64,000 bases of DNA from Pseudopyrenochaeta lycopersici. Taxonomy: Eukaryota; Ascomycota; Dothideomycetes; Pleosporales; Pseudopyrenochaetaceae. The position numbers and the translations under genes are program-made. The stretch covers positions 310,001 to 374,000 of the forward strand of contig NHZP01000030.1 of NCBI GenBank assembly GCA_003313425.1, given 5' to 3'. Under the pieces are notes generated by a model that saw only the letters and a list, made by a program, of their open reading frames with translations, was not told where the DNA came from and ran no database searches. Below, one piece after another: positions 1 through 10,009 of the stretch. Within the stretch, counting starts at the first letter, position 1. Each line of letters begins with the position of its first letter.

Positions 1-862
1 CTCCTTCCTCTTTCGAGCCTGCTCCTGGGACTCCATGGAGAGCAGCTTCTTCCTCAGTCTCTCTTTCTCATCCTCGTTCTTTGTCTTCTTGATGGTCGTT
101 CGAAGGTCGGCGATCTCCGAAGCTCGATAGTCGTTCAGGAAAGAGTACCGTTTGTCGATTGTGTTCCCGTCAGGCCGTGGTCCAGATATGTTTTCGAAGC
201 GTGGATCTCGAAACACTGGTTTCTTGACTTCAACAATCTTGCGCTTGCGCGACACCATCCGTTTGCTTGATTGGACAGCAGGAGCATGCTTGCTTGACCG
301 CACATGCGGGGCTCCATCTGTGTCGGAATCGTCGTTACTGTCCTCGCCCTCATCTTGTTCACTGTCTTCGTCTTCGATGACCTTCTGCTTCGCAGAATCC
401 TTTGACTTTTTACTGGGCTGCGCTCCGTTTGCGAGTTTCTCAGCCTTGATCTGTCGCAATCTCTCCCTCAGTGCCTCCAACTTGTCCTCTTGCGATTTCG
501 AAGTGTCGTCGCCTCGCTTGCGCTTTCGGTTGGCCGATTGGTCTTTTAAGAGTGCATCTTGTGCCTTGGCTAAAGCCCCGAAAGAGACCTTGCTCATTTG
601 CGCCTGCGCTTGGTTGTCGGCGGACGCCTCTGACTTTGGCGCGTTAGCAGTTCCAAGGAATTGTGTTGCATGACCGATGTGGGCTCACCATCTCGTCGTC
701 CAGGCCTTCGTCCTCCTCTTCCGAGCTAATGACATCTCCACCTTCACCAGTCTCGATCAGGGACTCGGAAGTAGATCGGTCGGTGACTTCGTAGTAATCT
801 TCGCCATCTGAGCTTTCTTCTGCAGCCCGCAGCTTGCGATCAAGTTTTGCGGAAAGCGGCAT
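1..862 (-). CDS. rrp36: rRNA biogenesis protein Rrp36 (3' end beyond window)
   Basis: Nucleolar factor for early 90S pre-ribosome cleavages in 18S rRNA maturation (known role of the family). Exon 1 is 862-689, an intron of 61 bases runs 688-628 (donor GTGAGC, acceptor CAG-AG used at the second AG), and exon 2 runs from 627 off the left edge. The protein starts MPLSAKLDRKLRAAEES, has a very acidic stretch (DGEDYYEV, SSEEEDEGLDDEM), then MSKVSFGALAKAQDA, a Lys/Arg-rich segment, the Rrp36 core with DPRFEN, and a basic coiled coil near the edge. Using the first AG of the acceptor would hit a stop, so the second AG is required. The C-terminus is missing. It is divergent from the gene starting at 1199 and probably shares its promoter. 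Confidence 0.88.
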
Positions 863-1198
863 TGCGGAGGAGTGCTGACGGCGGCAGTAGCACGAATAAA
901 TTCTTCTCCTTATCCACTGGCGCAGGTGCGCTGGAAGCAGAGAAACAAAAATAAGTATGCGCACGACGCGAAGATGCTGCAGCCACGTCCTGGAACTTTT
1001 TCTGGACCCCACAATTGGTTCCGGCGCCACGTTCCGCCGATGTGGCTAATCACCACAAGGCAACTGCGCCAACATTATGAACTTTCAGCGTTGCGGAGCG
1101 CAAGTTGATGCTGCCAATTGCCCGTCTTCACTTCACCGCTCCTCTTACCCAGAATACGCCTTGTGTCGCCGGACGGTTATCACTGCCCCACTTGCTCC
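863..1198. promoter_or_regulatory. bidirectional promoter region
   Basis: 336 bases separate the start codons of rrp36 (minus) and the FCP1-like gene (plus). No gene is seen in it. ORFs running into it begin with TTG or GTG and look like leader sequence. Shared regulation is inferred from geometry only. Confidence 0.5.
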
Positions 1199-2968
1199 AT
1201 GGCCGCAATCGCGTCAGCTCGGTACATTCCCCACGACGCTCCAGTCGCAACTTCTCCCACTGACACAGACAAGATCACCGACGCTCGTCGGGACAGCACG
1301 TCGCCTGCAAGCAATCTCCAGGACGCCCCAGCCGCCGATATGAACCAAGACATGAACCCGGGCGCGCTGCCATTCAGGCCTGGCGGCTACCAGAACTTTC
1401 GCCGCGACCAGAACTTTCACGCGTTTGAAAACCAACTGCCACCGCCGCCGCCATTCCCCCCAGGGCCACCCAGCGCGCCATGGAATACAAACTATGCGCC
1501 GCCGCCATTCTATAATAACAACCAACAAGCGTACAACGAGTATGCGGCACAGGCACAAGCGCAAGCCCACTATCACCAGTGGGTGCAGCAACAGGGGCCT
1601 CCGGGACAGCAACCAGGCTTTCATCCATACGGCCAGCAGCCATATGGACATCAACAGCCGTACGGACACCAACAACCCTTCTACAACGGCCCTCCAGCAC
1701 CTAGGCAGCAAGGCCAACGAAACTTTTCAAACCAAGCATACTACAATTCCGCTATGCAATCGCAGGCGAAATTTTCTTACGGTGGGACAAACGAGGATAT
1801 ACAGTATGCGTTTGACGCCCTCTTCCGGGGTCTGAAATCAAAGAACCGTCATACTGATGTTCACAGCAGGGCGTCTACTCCTCCCGTCAGAAAGAACAAG
1901 TCCGGGGCTGCTCCCGACGGTCAAGTCAGGCAGAAAGAGTATGGCTCCCTTCACCGTATTGCTCTTCACGATGCTGTGAGTTCTCGGATTAACAAGTCAC
2001 ATAGTACCTCCAAAGCTCCGACACCTTTGCCGAAGGGCAAGAAGGGGCGACATGGCGATGAGAAGATCATGCTTCCAGCACCCCAGCCCACCCCTGAGTA
2101 CTTGAGTCAGGCCTCTGAAGAGCCGTCCGTTATCAACCCTCCAGGCCATGTTCTAGTCATACTTGACCTCAATGGTACAGTCCTCTATCGACCCAACAAG
2201 AACGCGAAGACCATGATTGAGCGCCCATTTTTGAGGCCATTCCTGCGCTACCTGTTTCAGAACTTTTCGGTCATGGTTTGGTCCAGCGCCAAGCCCGACA
2301 ATGTCAAATCACTTGTCATGCAGTCGTTGGACAAGGATCTTCAATCCAAGCTTGTAGCTCGTTGGGCTCGTGACTCTTTCGGCTTGTCACCAACCAATTA
2401 TGGCCTCAATGTCCAAGTGTACAAGAATCTGAAGTTGGTCTGGAGCAGGGATGTGATTCAGCAACACCATCCAGAGTACGCGGCCGGCAAGCGTTTCGGG
2501 CAACACAACACTGTCCTCATCGACGATTCTGCCTTGAAAGCGAATGCTCAGCCGTATAATCTCCTCGAGATTCCAGAGTTTTCAGCCACTCCGGAGCAGA
2601 TGCAGGGGGATGTGCTACGAGAGGTCGCCGGTTACCTAGAGATTTTGAGGCAGCAGGCAGACGTGTCCAAGTTCATTAACAAGGAGCCCTTCAGGGACGA
2701 TGGCAGATGGAATTATCAGTGGCCTGACGAAGTGGCTGGCGGCGGCGAAATGGAGACTAAGGTCTCTACTAACAAGAAGAAGAAGAACAAGCAAAAGACG
2801 AAGAATGCGGGCCGGAAAAAAGCGAATAATGAAATGAAGGATGCAGATGGCACGAATACTAATGCAACTGCAAATGACGCAAAGGTTGAAGCAATTTCGG
2901 CGCCACTGTCTGAGACGATTGACTCGTCTTCTGTACCACTTGCAGCTTCCGTGCAGAAGGATTGGTAG
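1199..2968 (+). CDS. FCP1-like (NLI-interacting factor) HAD-fold protein with Asn in the DxDx motif
   Basis: 589 residues, single exon. ATG at 1199 (context CTCCATGGCC) is chosen because the longer frame opens with TTG. Residues 1 to about 300 are low complexity, rich in Pro, Gln, Gly, Tyr and His, with HQQPYG-type repeats typical of disordered RNA- or CTD-associated proteins. The FCP1/NIF domain follows (about 315-485): VLVILDLNGT at residues 318-327, VMVWSSAKPD, and VLIDDS as the late HAD motif. Canonical FCP1 phosphatases have DxDx(T/V); here the second Asp is Asn (residue 325). In known HADs that residue is the general acid/base, so activity may be weak or lost. The C-terminus is a Lys-rich tail (NKKKKNKQKTK), probably nuclear or nucleolar targeting. 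The fold is clear; the substrate is unknown. Confidence 0.85.
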   Translation: MAAIASARYIPHDAPVATSPTDTDKITDARRDSTSPASNLQDAPAADMNQDMNPGALPFRPGGYQNFRRDQNFHAFENQLPPPPPFPPGPPSAPWNTNYAPPPFYNNNQQAYNEYAAQAQAQAHYHQWVQQQGPPGQQPGFHPYGQQPYGHQQPYGHQQPFYNGPPAPRQQGQRNFSNQAYYNSAMQSQAKFSYGGTNEDIQYAFDALFRGLKSKNRHTDVHSRASTPPVRKNKSGAAPDGQVRQKEYGSLHRIALHDAVSSRINKSHSTSKAPTPLPKGKKGRHGDEKIMLPAPQPTPEYLSQASEEPSVINPPGHVLVILDLNGTVLYRPNKNAKTMIERPFLRPFLRYLFQNFSVMVWSSAKPDNVKSLVMQSLDKDLQSKLVARWARDSFGLSPTNYGLNVQVYKNLKLVWSRDVIQQHHPEYAAGKRFGQHNTVLIDDSALKANAQPYNLLEIPEFSATPEQMQGDVLREVAGYLEILRQQADVSKFINKEPFRDDGRWNYQWPDEVAGGGEMETKVSTNKKKKNKQKTKNAGRKKANNEMKDADGTNTNATANDAKVEAISAPLSETIDSSSVPLAASVQKDW

Positions 2969-4105
2969 ACGCATGTCAGATGCGTGAATCATGGGCATGA
3001 TTGTGCTTGCAGTAGTAATGGAGTACGGGATGGGATGCGAATGGGTAGTTGGTTAATTCGGTGTCTTTCCGATGCTGAAGAGTGTATTCAGCCAGTATTT
3101 GTTTTGCGATACCCAGCGAAGTCATTAGGGTCGGGAATGTGGTGGCTTTAAAGAAAAGCCATCATGTCTGAATTTGCATATACATTTCGTGCATTCTTCA
3201 CTTGATGCAAGCTCTCGTGTGATTACCTCCCCTGAGATCAAAGCCAGCTGCCCAGTTTATCATATTCCTCTTGCAGTAAGTAATCGAGACGCTTCTTAAT
3301 GCTGTGAGTATCACAACAGCACACAATACGTTCAAACGGGCCGAAAATAACGTAGCACAATGTGTGTTCATGCTGTCAAACCAGGCAAGAGCACCCAGGT
3401 GGAATGAACAAACTGGAATAAAAAGCTACAAAAAGGGCAGAACAGTGATGCAAAATAACGCAAAAAGATTATCGTCAATTCGACGTATCGGAGCAGAAGC
3501 TATGAGCACCACGCTCTAACCAACTGACCCAATCGACCGGTCTTTCTAGTTATGAAAGTCTACCCAGATGTGAACAAGATATTCTCGTTTTGAACATTTT
3601 GCAAAATGACTTCCAAAATGACTAACTCAAACTGGCCATGATCATTTCTATCATTCAGGTCTGGGAATGTAAAGACTCTTTTCGAGCTAAGGATTTCGTT
3701 CCTGAAATTTTGGATGGTGTTGGGGGCATATTGATTTACTTAGGCCAGTGAGGCGCTTTTGCAAACCTGGTCTTGTCCAATCATCATGATGAAGCTTCAC
3801 CGGTCTACTTGGTTGGGTATAAATTGACTGGCCGCAACCAGCGCCAGTAGCATGATCGTTAACTTAAGTCAAAGACTGTTTTCTGTCTACTTGCTATGTC
3901 AGGATCTTTAGGGACTCCTCATCTCGCATGGCCATCGCTGATTCATCGGAGCATAGCCGCCTGGAGCGATATTCCTTCAGAATAAGCAATTGGATGCAAA
4001 ACCATTGCCAGGTTGTTATTACAGCAGTACCATTCCTTGGACCAATTCCTCGGTCAAAGTGAAAGCACTTTAAGGTTTTGGTTCTTCCAACGACGCAGTG
4101 CCTTC
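2969..4105. other. intergenic, with a tRNA-like relic and a short palindrome
   Basis: This is the 3' flank of the FCP1-like gene followed by AT-rich spacer. It contains a degenerate tRNA-like stretch (3466-3538, listed separately) and a perfect 14-base palindrome CATTTTGCAAAATG at 3595-3608. The 71-residue ORF at 3304-3519 has no protein-like features and overlaps the tRNA-like sequence. No gene is supported. Confidence 0.4.
3466..3538 (-). pseudogene. degenerate tRNA-like sequence
   Basis: The minus strand reads GGTCGATTGGGTCAGTTGG and then TTAGAGCGTGGTGCTCATA, which fits a tRNA acceptor 5' strand, an A box and D arm, and an anticodon loop carrying CAT. After the anticodon the match decays: the anticodon stem does not pair well, no clean GGTTCGANTCC B box follows, and the 3' acceptor strand pairs only partly (ATTGACG). 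I read this as a decayed tRNA gene, not a functional one. An intron-containing tRNA was considered, but no 3' half with a T arm lies downstream. Confidence 0.35.
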
Positions 4106-4599
4106 ATGTCGCAAACCCGCTTCAAAAAGTCGTCCCGTGATAACCTAGACGACTATCTTCTCCTACCTACTATTCCCGGCTTCGTTTTGCGAAGCAATTG
4201 CTTTTTCGTCAGCCATTTCTGGCGCTTAAGGACCATCCTGACCCAGACGGGCAGTACTTGCGTCTTCATCAAGCAGAACTCAAGTCGCAAACATGGTCCT
4301 ACATTTGGGTAGACTGGACGTGCATGCCTCAAAGTCCACGATCGTCGCCGGAAGCTACATATTTTCATCGCTGTCTATGGACCATGTCGGGCCTCATCCA
4401 CGAATGTGGTTTCATCTACTTTTATCCCTCTTTCGAACCGCGCTTGTGGATATTGTATGAGATAATCGAGTATGCACTTACGTGCTCTGGAGGAATTGGA
4501 ATAACACCCGACATCCAAACATATCTTCAGCACATAGATGAGATGTTTGCGACTGGAGTGCAGGCTACCTTGGCAAAGCGTGGTTATCTTTGCTCTTAA
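4106..4599 (+). pseudogene. uncharacterised fungal protein gene, frameshifted near 4224-4231
   Basis: Two overlapping frames read as one protein. Frame 2 (ATG at 4106, or an earlier upstream exon) gives DDYLLLPTIPGFVLRSN and FFVSHFWR. Frame 1 then continues KDHPDPDGQYLRL, WSYIWVDWTCMPQSPRS, FEPRLWILYEIIEYAL and stops at 4597-4599. The switch lies in TGGCGCTTAAGG. No intron can explain it: the only GT...AG there would be 24 bases and would delete the conserved-looking SHFW. One base lost, or two gained, would account for it. The WVDW-C-PQ-PR pattern resembles an uncharacterised family I recall from Dothideomycetes; function unknown. A sequencing error is the alternative to a true pseudogene. 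Confidence 0.5.
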
Positions 4600-5981
4600 A
4601 AAAGCGATAGACAGGATCTGATATCCCGGCTCGAATTACTTTTCCTCCTTCACCAGCTACGCCTAACATTGATTTTATACGCATCATATTGAGTGATATG
4701 CCCTGGTCTGATCGTGTTGAAACCCACCACTGTGAAGGAGTGGAATTGAAGAGATTCGAGGGTATTTTGGTTGTCGATGGGAGGATGCATACGTTCACTC
4801 CATTTCCACGATAGGCCCGTGCAAGGCTCATAATTGGTACCTGCTAGATAAGACGCAGTGAGATGATAAAAATCATTTGAGGAGTCACTTGAGCTCAGGT
4901 GCTGCGTGATGCACTGCATTGTGGCTACAAGCTGGTTCATTTTCACGCAGATACATCTTCCCACCAAGCCAGATGCCTTGAACTAGAGATGGTTGCTTGA
5001 TAGTGGTGTTATAAAATGAGTCACTCGTAGTGATATGAGTGAGAAAGACTGAGCAGATGACGTAAGGTGGTATTGGATATGGGTCTCTGTAGGAACATGA
5101 TAATGATGCTGCTGTCAATACATACAAGGCTGAAAGTGTGAGGGTTACAACTTGAACGTGGTGATATTAGTGGCGAACCTACATTAGCCACATTTCAGTT
5201 AAGGACCTTTTCAAGTACCGAAGACGGCACTGGAGCCAAGCAGTATTAATCGATCAACTTGATGGCTGCAGGACACACGTGGACAGGTGGAGGACTGCGT
5301 CTTGCCGTGCATCAGAATGCTGCCGAATGGCACACGCACTAGATCAAATCAATTTGATGTAGGACTAGGCTGAGAGACATGATTGGTATTGCGCAAGTGC
5401 AATACATGCCAGGAATAGGCAACCGGCAAGGAAGTGACAGGGGTTGCAGAGAGGTGACGATGGTGCAGCGACATGGGAGGTGAGGTGCGTCGGACGAGTC
5501 CAAAAATAGATGCGACAATGGTCCCGTTCCCGCTCAGCTGCCATAAGTGCGCAAAATGTCCCCGAAGCAGCAGGAACCACCCGCCATAGCTTCTCCAAAC
5601 AGCCGCAAATTACCACCACTCGACGCTCCAACGACGCGACCTCATAACGGCGTCGTTACGGTTTTGTTTCGAGCGCGTTCATCCCCCGCTCGTGGCCGCC
5701 GCAACACAGCGACAGCGCTGGGCGCATCGCATCCTGTCGTTTGGGCGGTTCGCGCTGGACTCGCGGACTCGTAAGCAGCAGCAGCCGCTGCATAGCTGGC
5801 TTGGGGGTTCGGGCGCATACAGCGCGATCGCACCTGGTGTAGGACAGCCTGTCGCGCACGCTCTACCGCCTATATCCATGGCCCGCTATTGGATTTAGCG
5901 CAATCGCGACTGAGACCCGAGCGTTCATGGCATTCTGACCGGCCCAGCGAACATCACAGGGCCTCCCAATTTCACAGAATC
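4600..5981. other. intergenic spacer and abp2 leader
   Basis: About 1.4 kb without a supportable gene. Several minus-strand ORFs between 4565 and 5127 overlap in different frames without a coherent spliced model. The last 400 bases (5550-5981) are GC-richer and probably the promoter and 5' leader of the ARS-binding protein gene. An upstream ATG at 5878 opens a four-codon frame (M-A-R-Y-W-I then stop), so it is a possible uORF. Confidence 0.35.
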
Positions 5982-8831
5982 ATGCAAGTCGACTTTGGCG
6001 ACGAAGGAGAGTCGGAGCACAATCTACACCTCACAGCCAACGCCCACTACGAGCACGCGGGGAACGGCGGCAGCCCAGGGTACTCGCCCTTCCGGCACCC
6101 AAGCGTGCCTGGTGTACCACCAATTGATCCGGGACTGGACCAAAGCACAGGTGCCAACCGGAATGGACAAGTGCCCATGTCGTCAGTCCCTCACCACCAG
6201 TCCACCCCAAACCACCTACTTCAGCCCAGCGATGCCGGCCACCTCGCCCACAGCTTCTATGGCGACATGGCCCGCACCTCCCAGACTCCGCCAACCTCGT
6301 CGCATGCATCGCCGCGCTTCGCTGCCATATCTCCCACCAGCCAGCCGAAGCAGGTAGCACCCAGCTATGGCCCCGACGATCGCTCTCCCCCATCACGCGA
6401 CGTGTCTGACGACACCATCGACGACACATACGCGACCTTCATACTGTACTGCAACCCAAACTTCCCCACGTCCATCGACACGACCGAGCTGGTGAAGCTG
6501 TTCCGAACTCCCCCCAAGAGCGACGGCAATTCCTTCAGTACCTGGTCGCTGTTTGAGCTGATCAAGAAGTTTGACGCGAAAGAGATCAAGACATGGACGC
6601 AATTGGCCTTGGACCTAGGCGTCAAGTCGCCAGATACCGACAAGGGACAGAGTACTCAGAAGGTGCAGCAGTACTCTGTTAGATTAAAGGTAAGACTGTG
6701 CTTGCTTTCTCAGATTACTGCCTCCCCGCCAGATTTCAGAGTCGTGCTGTTTCAATATATTTCTCTCTTACATTTTTGCCTTCGAGAACATTTCCTTTTG
6801 GAGCAATGAATTTATGCATATCATTCGGACCCTGTGGCGTAGTCCATTCACGCTCCGGGACGCGTATCGCGATCGGGAACAATATCCACGATTATCCCGA
6901 CCTTATCACAGTTGCTTGAGCAATACTACGTTGTATAGTAAGCTCCATGGTAGTGCCCTGCTAACAGTTCTCAGCGATGGATGCGCGCAATGCACATTGA
7001 TGCCTTCTTCGAATACCTCCTTGGCAAACAACACCCATACTACTTGCAAATACCGCCACTGCATAATCCCTTTCCAGCCGAAGGGCGTGATGGCGTCCCC
7101 TTGGAGGAGGATCTCGCCATTCGAGCGCTTGATCCAAGTCTGAAGCCGAAACGTGGGCGACGCAAAGCCGACGAAGGCGACGATGAGATGGACTTTGATG
7201 ATGGAACGCCTGCGCGCAAACGGCCCCAAGTGGACACGTCCATTCCCTTTGGCAATGCACTTCAACCTCAATCAGCATACCCTAGTAGTGCGCACCCAGA
7301 CCACATGGGTGGGTTCTTGACACCTCAGGATCCGTGGACCGGTGTATCATCAGCTATGACTCCGTCTTCCGCCATGACGGCAGCGTCTGCGCCGGGCCGC
7401 ATGGGTCAAAAGAATCTGACGCCATACTCGGCTTCGCCAATGTCTGGCCAGCAGATCAGATGGCGGCTCAACACGCAAGACAATCCTCAAACTCCGCATC
7501 CGCTGTCTGCCGTGACACCACAATCTGCATATCCATTCTTTGACGAGCCTCAGTCTGCTGTTACCCCTTCTAGCGCGAGGCCGCGCGCACGGAGGCGCCA
7601 CGGACCCGCTGTGTCGTCGGCATGGTCGAGTAACAACAGCTCATCTACCGGGAAATTACGTGGTCGACCGCCTAGTAACCGATCCATTCGGGATGGACCT
7701 TTTGTTACGTTTCCGGCAAACCCAAAAACAAAGGAAGGCCCGCTCATTGACAGAAATATGGGCAATTTAACCCCTATCGTGGAGCGTGCGCAATCCGATC
7801 CTCCAGGCCCAGAACATGTTTTCCGTTTCCCACCGACGCCAGCATCTGCTGTTTCGCCATCAAGAATGGAGGGTTCGCTGTCTGGTGGACCTCAAAAACA
7901 ACGACTTAGCCTCCAAGTCCCGCAGAATGTTGGCAATCCTGTGCGATTAGTCACTCCAACCGTGCTTGTCAACGGAGAGGAAAATGAATCTCCTGCTACC
8001 GGTCTAGCACCTTCAGCGATGAGCGCTACCTCAGAACATACGTCGCCTGCACATGAATACAAGCAGCATAACGGACCGACTCACCAAACATATCATGGAG
8101 CTTTGACTCCGTCAGAGACTCCAGCTCAACACCGACCTCCTCCACCGCCGCGGTCACAGACACAGCCTGCGACTTCGACGCCGACTTTGCCTTCCATTCC
8201 TCCCGAAACCCTCAACCGGGCATTGGCGGCTGAGCTTATACGTGCCCCGCTTACTGGTCGCCGCAAGCGCCTCCGAGGCAACGAAGCAAAGACCCTAGCA
8301 TCATCAATATTGCAGCCGCTCTACACCAGCCCTACATCTGGGTTGGCGTCGCCAGCAAAGACAATGAGTGAACAAGCCCTTGGCATTGCCATCAGCAGCT
8401 GTCTGGGTCTCACAGGAGCGGTTGGGGTGGGCAGTGGTGGTCCTAATGGAGGGGTCAAGAGAGTGGAATGCATACGGTTTCGCATTGGAGGCGATGGCTA
8501 CGAGAGTCCCATCGAAGAGGACGACGACGACGCAGACAATATGCATGACGGCGAGAGCATCAAAGAAACATTCGATGTCTACTTCGCAGTATCCTTCGGT
8601 GGTCTTACAGGCGAGTGGACAGCAAAAGGGCTCGACGCCTCGACCGAAAGCACAGCGGAACATGGTGCAGCAAGAACAAGTGCAGGTATTCACGAGCTGG
8701 AACGACAAGACCCAAACCAGCATACGCCTGCGGCTTGGAAAACAAAATTCCTCGAAGCTCAGCGGAAGCTGTGGGAGAGCCAAGAGGAGGTGAAGAGCTT
8801 GAAGGACAAAATCCTTGAAGCTGTGTTATAG
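5982..8831 (+). CDS. abp2: ARS-binding protein 2 (Abp2) family
   Basis: Nuclear protein of the family named after a fission-yeast protein that binds replication-origin (ARS) DNA. Exon 1 is 5982-6689, the intron 6690-6974 (285 bases, GTAAGA...CTAAC...CAG), exon 2 6975-8831; 854 residues. ATG at 5982 is used because the upstream extension begins with TTG. After a disordered leader of about 150 residues comes the family domain: YATFILYCNPNFPTSIDTTE, LFRTPPKSDG, KTWTQLALDLGV, KVQQYSVRLK joined across the intron to RWMRAMHIDAFFEYLLG. A basic nuclear-localisation-like stretch (KPKRGRRK) follows. The remaining 550 residues are mostly disordered Ser/Pro/Thr, with a GRPPSNR AT-hook-like motif, an acidic EEDDDDAD patch, and a terminal coiled coil (EAQRKLWESQEEVKSLKDK). 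Confidence 0.85.
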
Positions 8832-9129
8832 TATATAGAAAGAGTTGGATTTGTAAATGAACATTTTGGCGCTGTGTTTGGTGGTTGGATATGCTATATA
8901 CCCCTATGTTCTGGTATCTATTGGATGTTGTTTATATATACTTGATAGATGGTGTGCATAGCGTCGTATATGCTTCATGATATCATGAGCTCTTCTACAG
9001 AGCAAAAAAAATATAGTGGTTAGTCAAACTTGTCTACAGCCTGTATGGGTATCACCGTAACCTTGCATGTCTGCCGTTGAGGCAGTCCACAGCATTCCTA
9101 TAGCCATTAAACGACGAAGAACATCCGTG

Positions 9130-9721
9130 CTAAGAGGTCGATGTCTGCTCAGCCTCTGGAGTGGCTGCCGCCGGCTCATCCTTCTCCCATGGCTTCTTCC
9201 GTCTGGCCTTTACAGCCTGAGTGCCCTGTCCCTCCAGCACAGTAGATGGGATCTCTTTAATGCCAGGGACCGGCTTCCCGCTCGTAATAAGTTCGACAAT
9301 GTGCGCGAACGAAGTGGGATATGGCGCTGGAGGATCATTTGGAATTTCAGGCGCCGCCAATATTCCGCCTGCAGTGTCGGGAGCCGGGAGGCTTTCCAAT
9401 GCGCTCGGGACATCATTCGCAATGGGTGGACTGGGCGGCGGCCTGTTGCGAGCACTCCGGTATGCTTTGTACGCGTCGAAATCGACGTTGATACTGTATT
9501 TTCTGGAACCAATCAGCACCCGGTCTTTCACGACGAGATCGCAGTGCGCACCTCGCGTAGTAGAAGCATCGTGCGCGCAGGGCGAGCTCGGCGGCTTGCT
9601 CTGGGGAAGGGTTTGTGCCGAGAATAGCACTCAGGCCTGATTGGAACTCGGCATCGTCGTCCCAGTTGTACGTCTCAAGGGCCTCGTAGACGTCGTTCAG
9701 CCCGTCGGTGGCGACGCTCAT
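9130..9721 (-). CDS. pex39: KPWE-motif peroxin, Pex39-like
   Basis: Exon 1 is 9721-9552, the intron 9551-9503 (49 bases, GTGCGC...TTCCAG), exon 2 9502-9130; 180 residues. ATG at 9721 is chosen because the longer frame starts with TTG. The N-terminal half is helical and acidic (LETYNWDDDAEFQSGLSAIL). The joined exon reads CFYYAR-KYSINVDFDAYKAYR. The C-terminal half carries SFAHIVELITSGKPVPGIKE and ends in ARRKKPWEKDE, the hallmark KPWE motif. From recalled literature, such proteins (yeast Yjr012c, human C6orf226) were recently named PEX39 and assist Pex7/PTS2 import into peroxisomes; the motif is shared with Pex14-related proteins. Its divergent partner is scd6. A peroxisomal carrier lies 8 kb downstream. 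The family call is strong; the exact orthology is recalled, not searched. Confidence 0.8.
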
Positions 9722-10009
9722 CGCGAGCAGTGGCAGCGGTGGTACATGGGACAAGGTGTGGGGTAAGGCACGTTTGAAGATGAGGCTTGAGGCTCAACCT
9801 CCGAGGACCCGCCTCGCTAAGCTAAGCCTGCCAAGTCTTCTCTTCAGCCCACGACCGCTGCTCCTTCCTCATAACCAGCCTCTCTCTCACCTCCCCCGCC
9901 TACCTGCCACGACCTCTCCTCCTCATCTCTCCTCCTTCCCTCCTTCCTCCTTCTTGCATCTAGCTTCTACTCTCTCTTACCCCTGTTTTGATATCCACAG
10001 CACGCAGCC
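9722..10009. promoter_or_regulatory. bidirectional pyrimidine-rich promoter (pex39 / scd6)
   Basis: 288 bases separate two divergent start codons. Bases 9870-9985 are an almost continuous C/T tract on the plus strand ending just upstream of the scd6 ATG, a common feature of core promoters of well-expressed filamentous fungal genes. No TATA box stands out. Confidence 0.5.

Noticed and set aside
4565..5127. Three stacked minus-strand ORFs
   Set aside because: They use different frames over the same DNA, lack good starts, and I found no GT...AG combination that gives a coherent protein.
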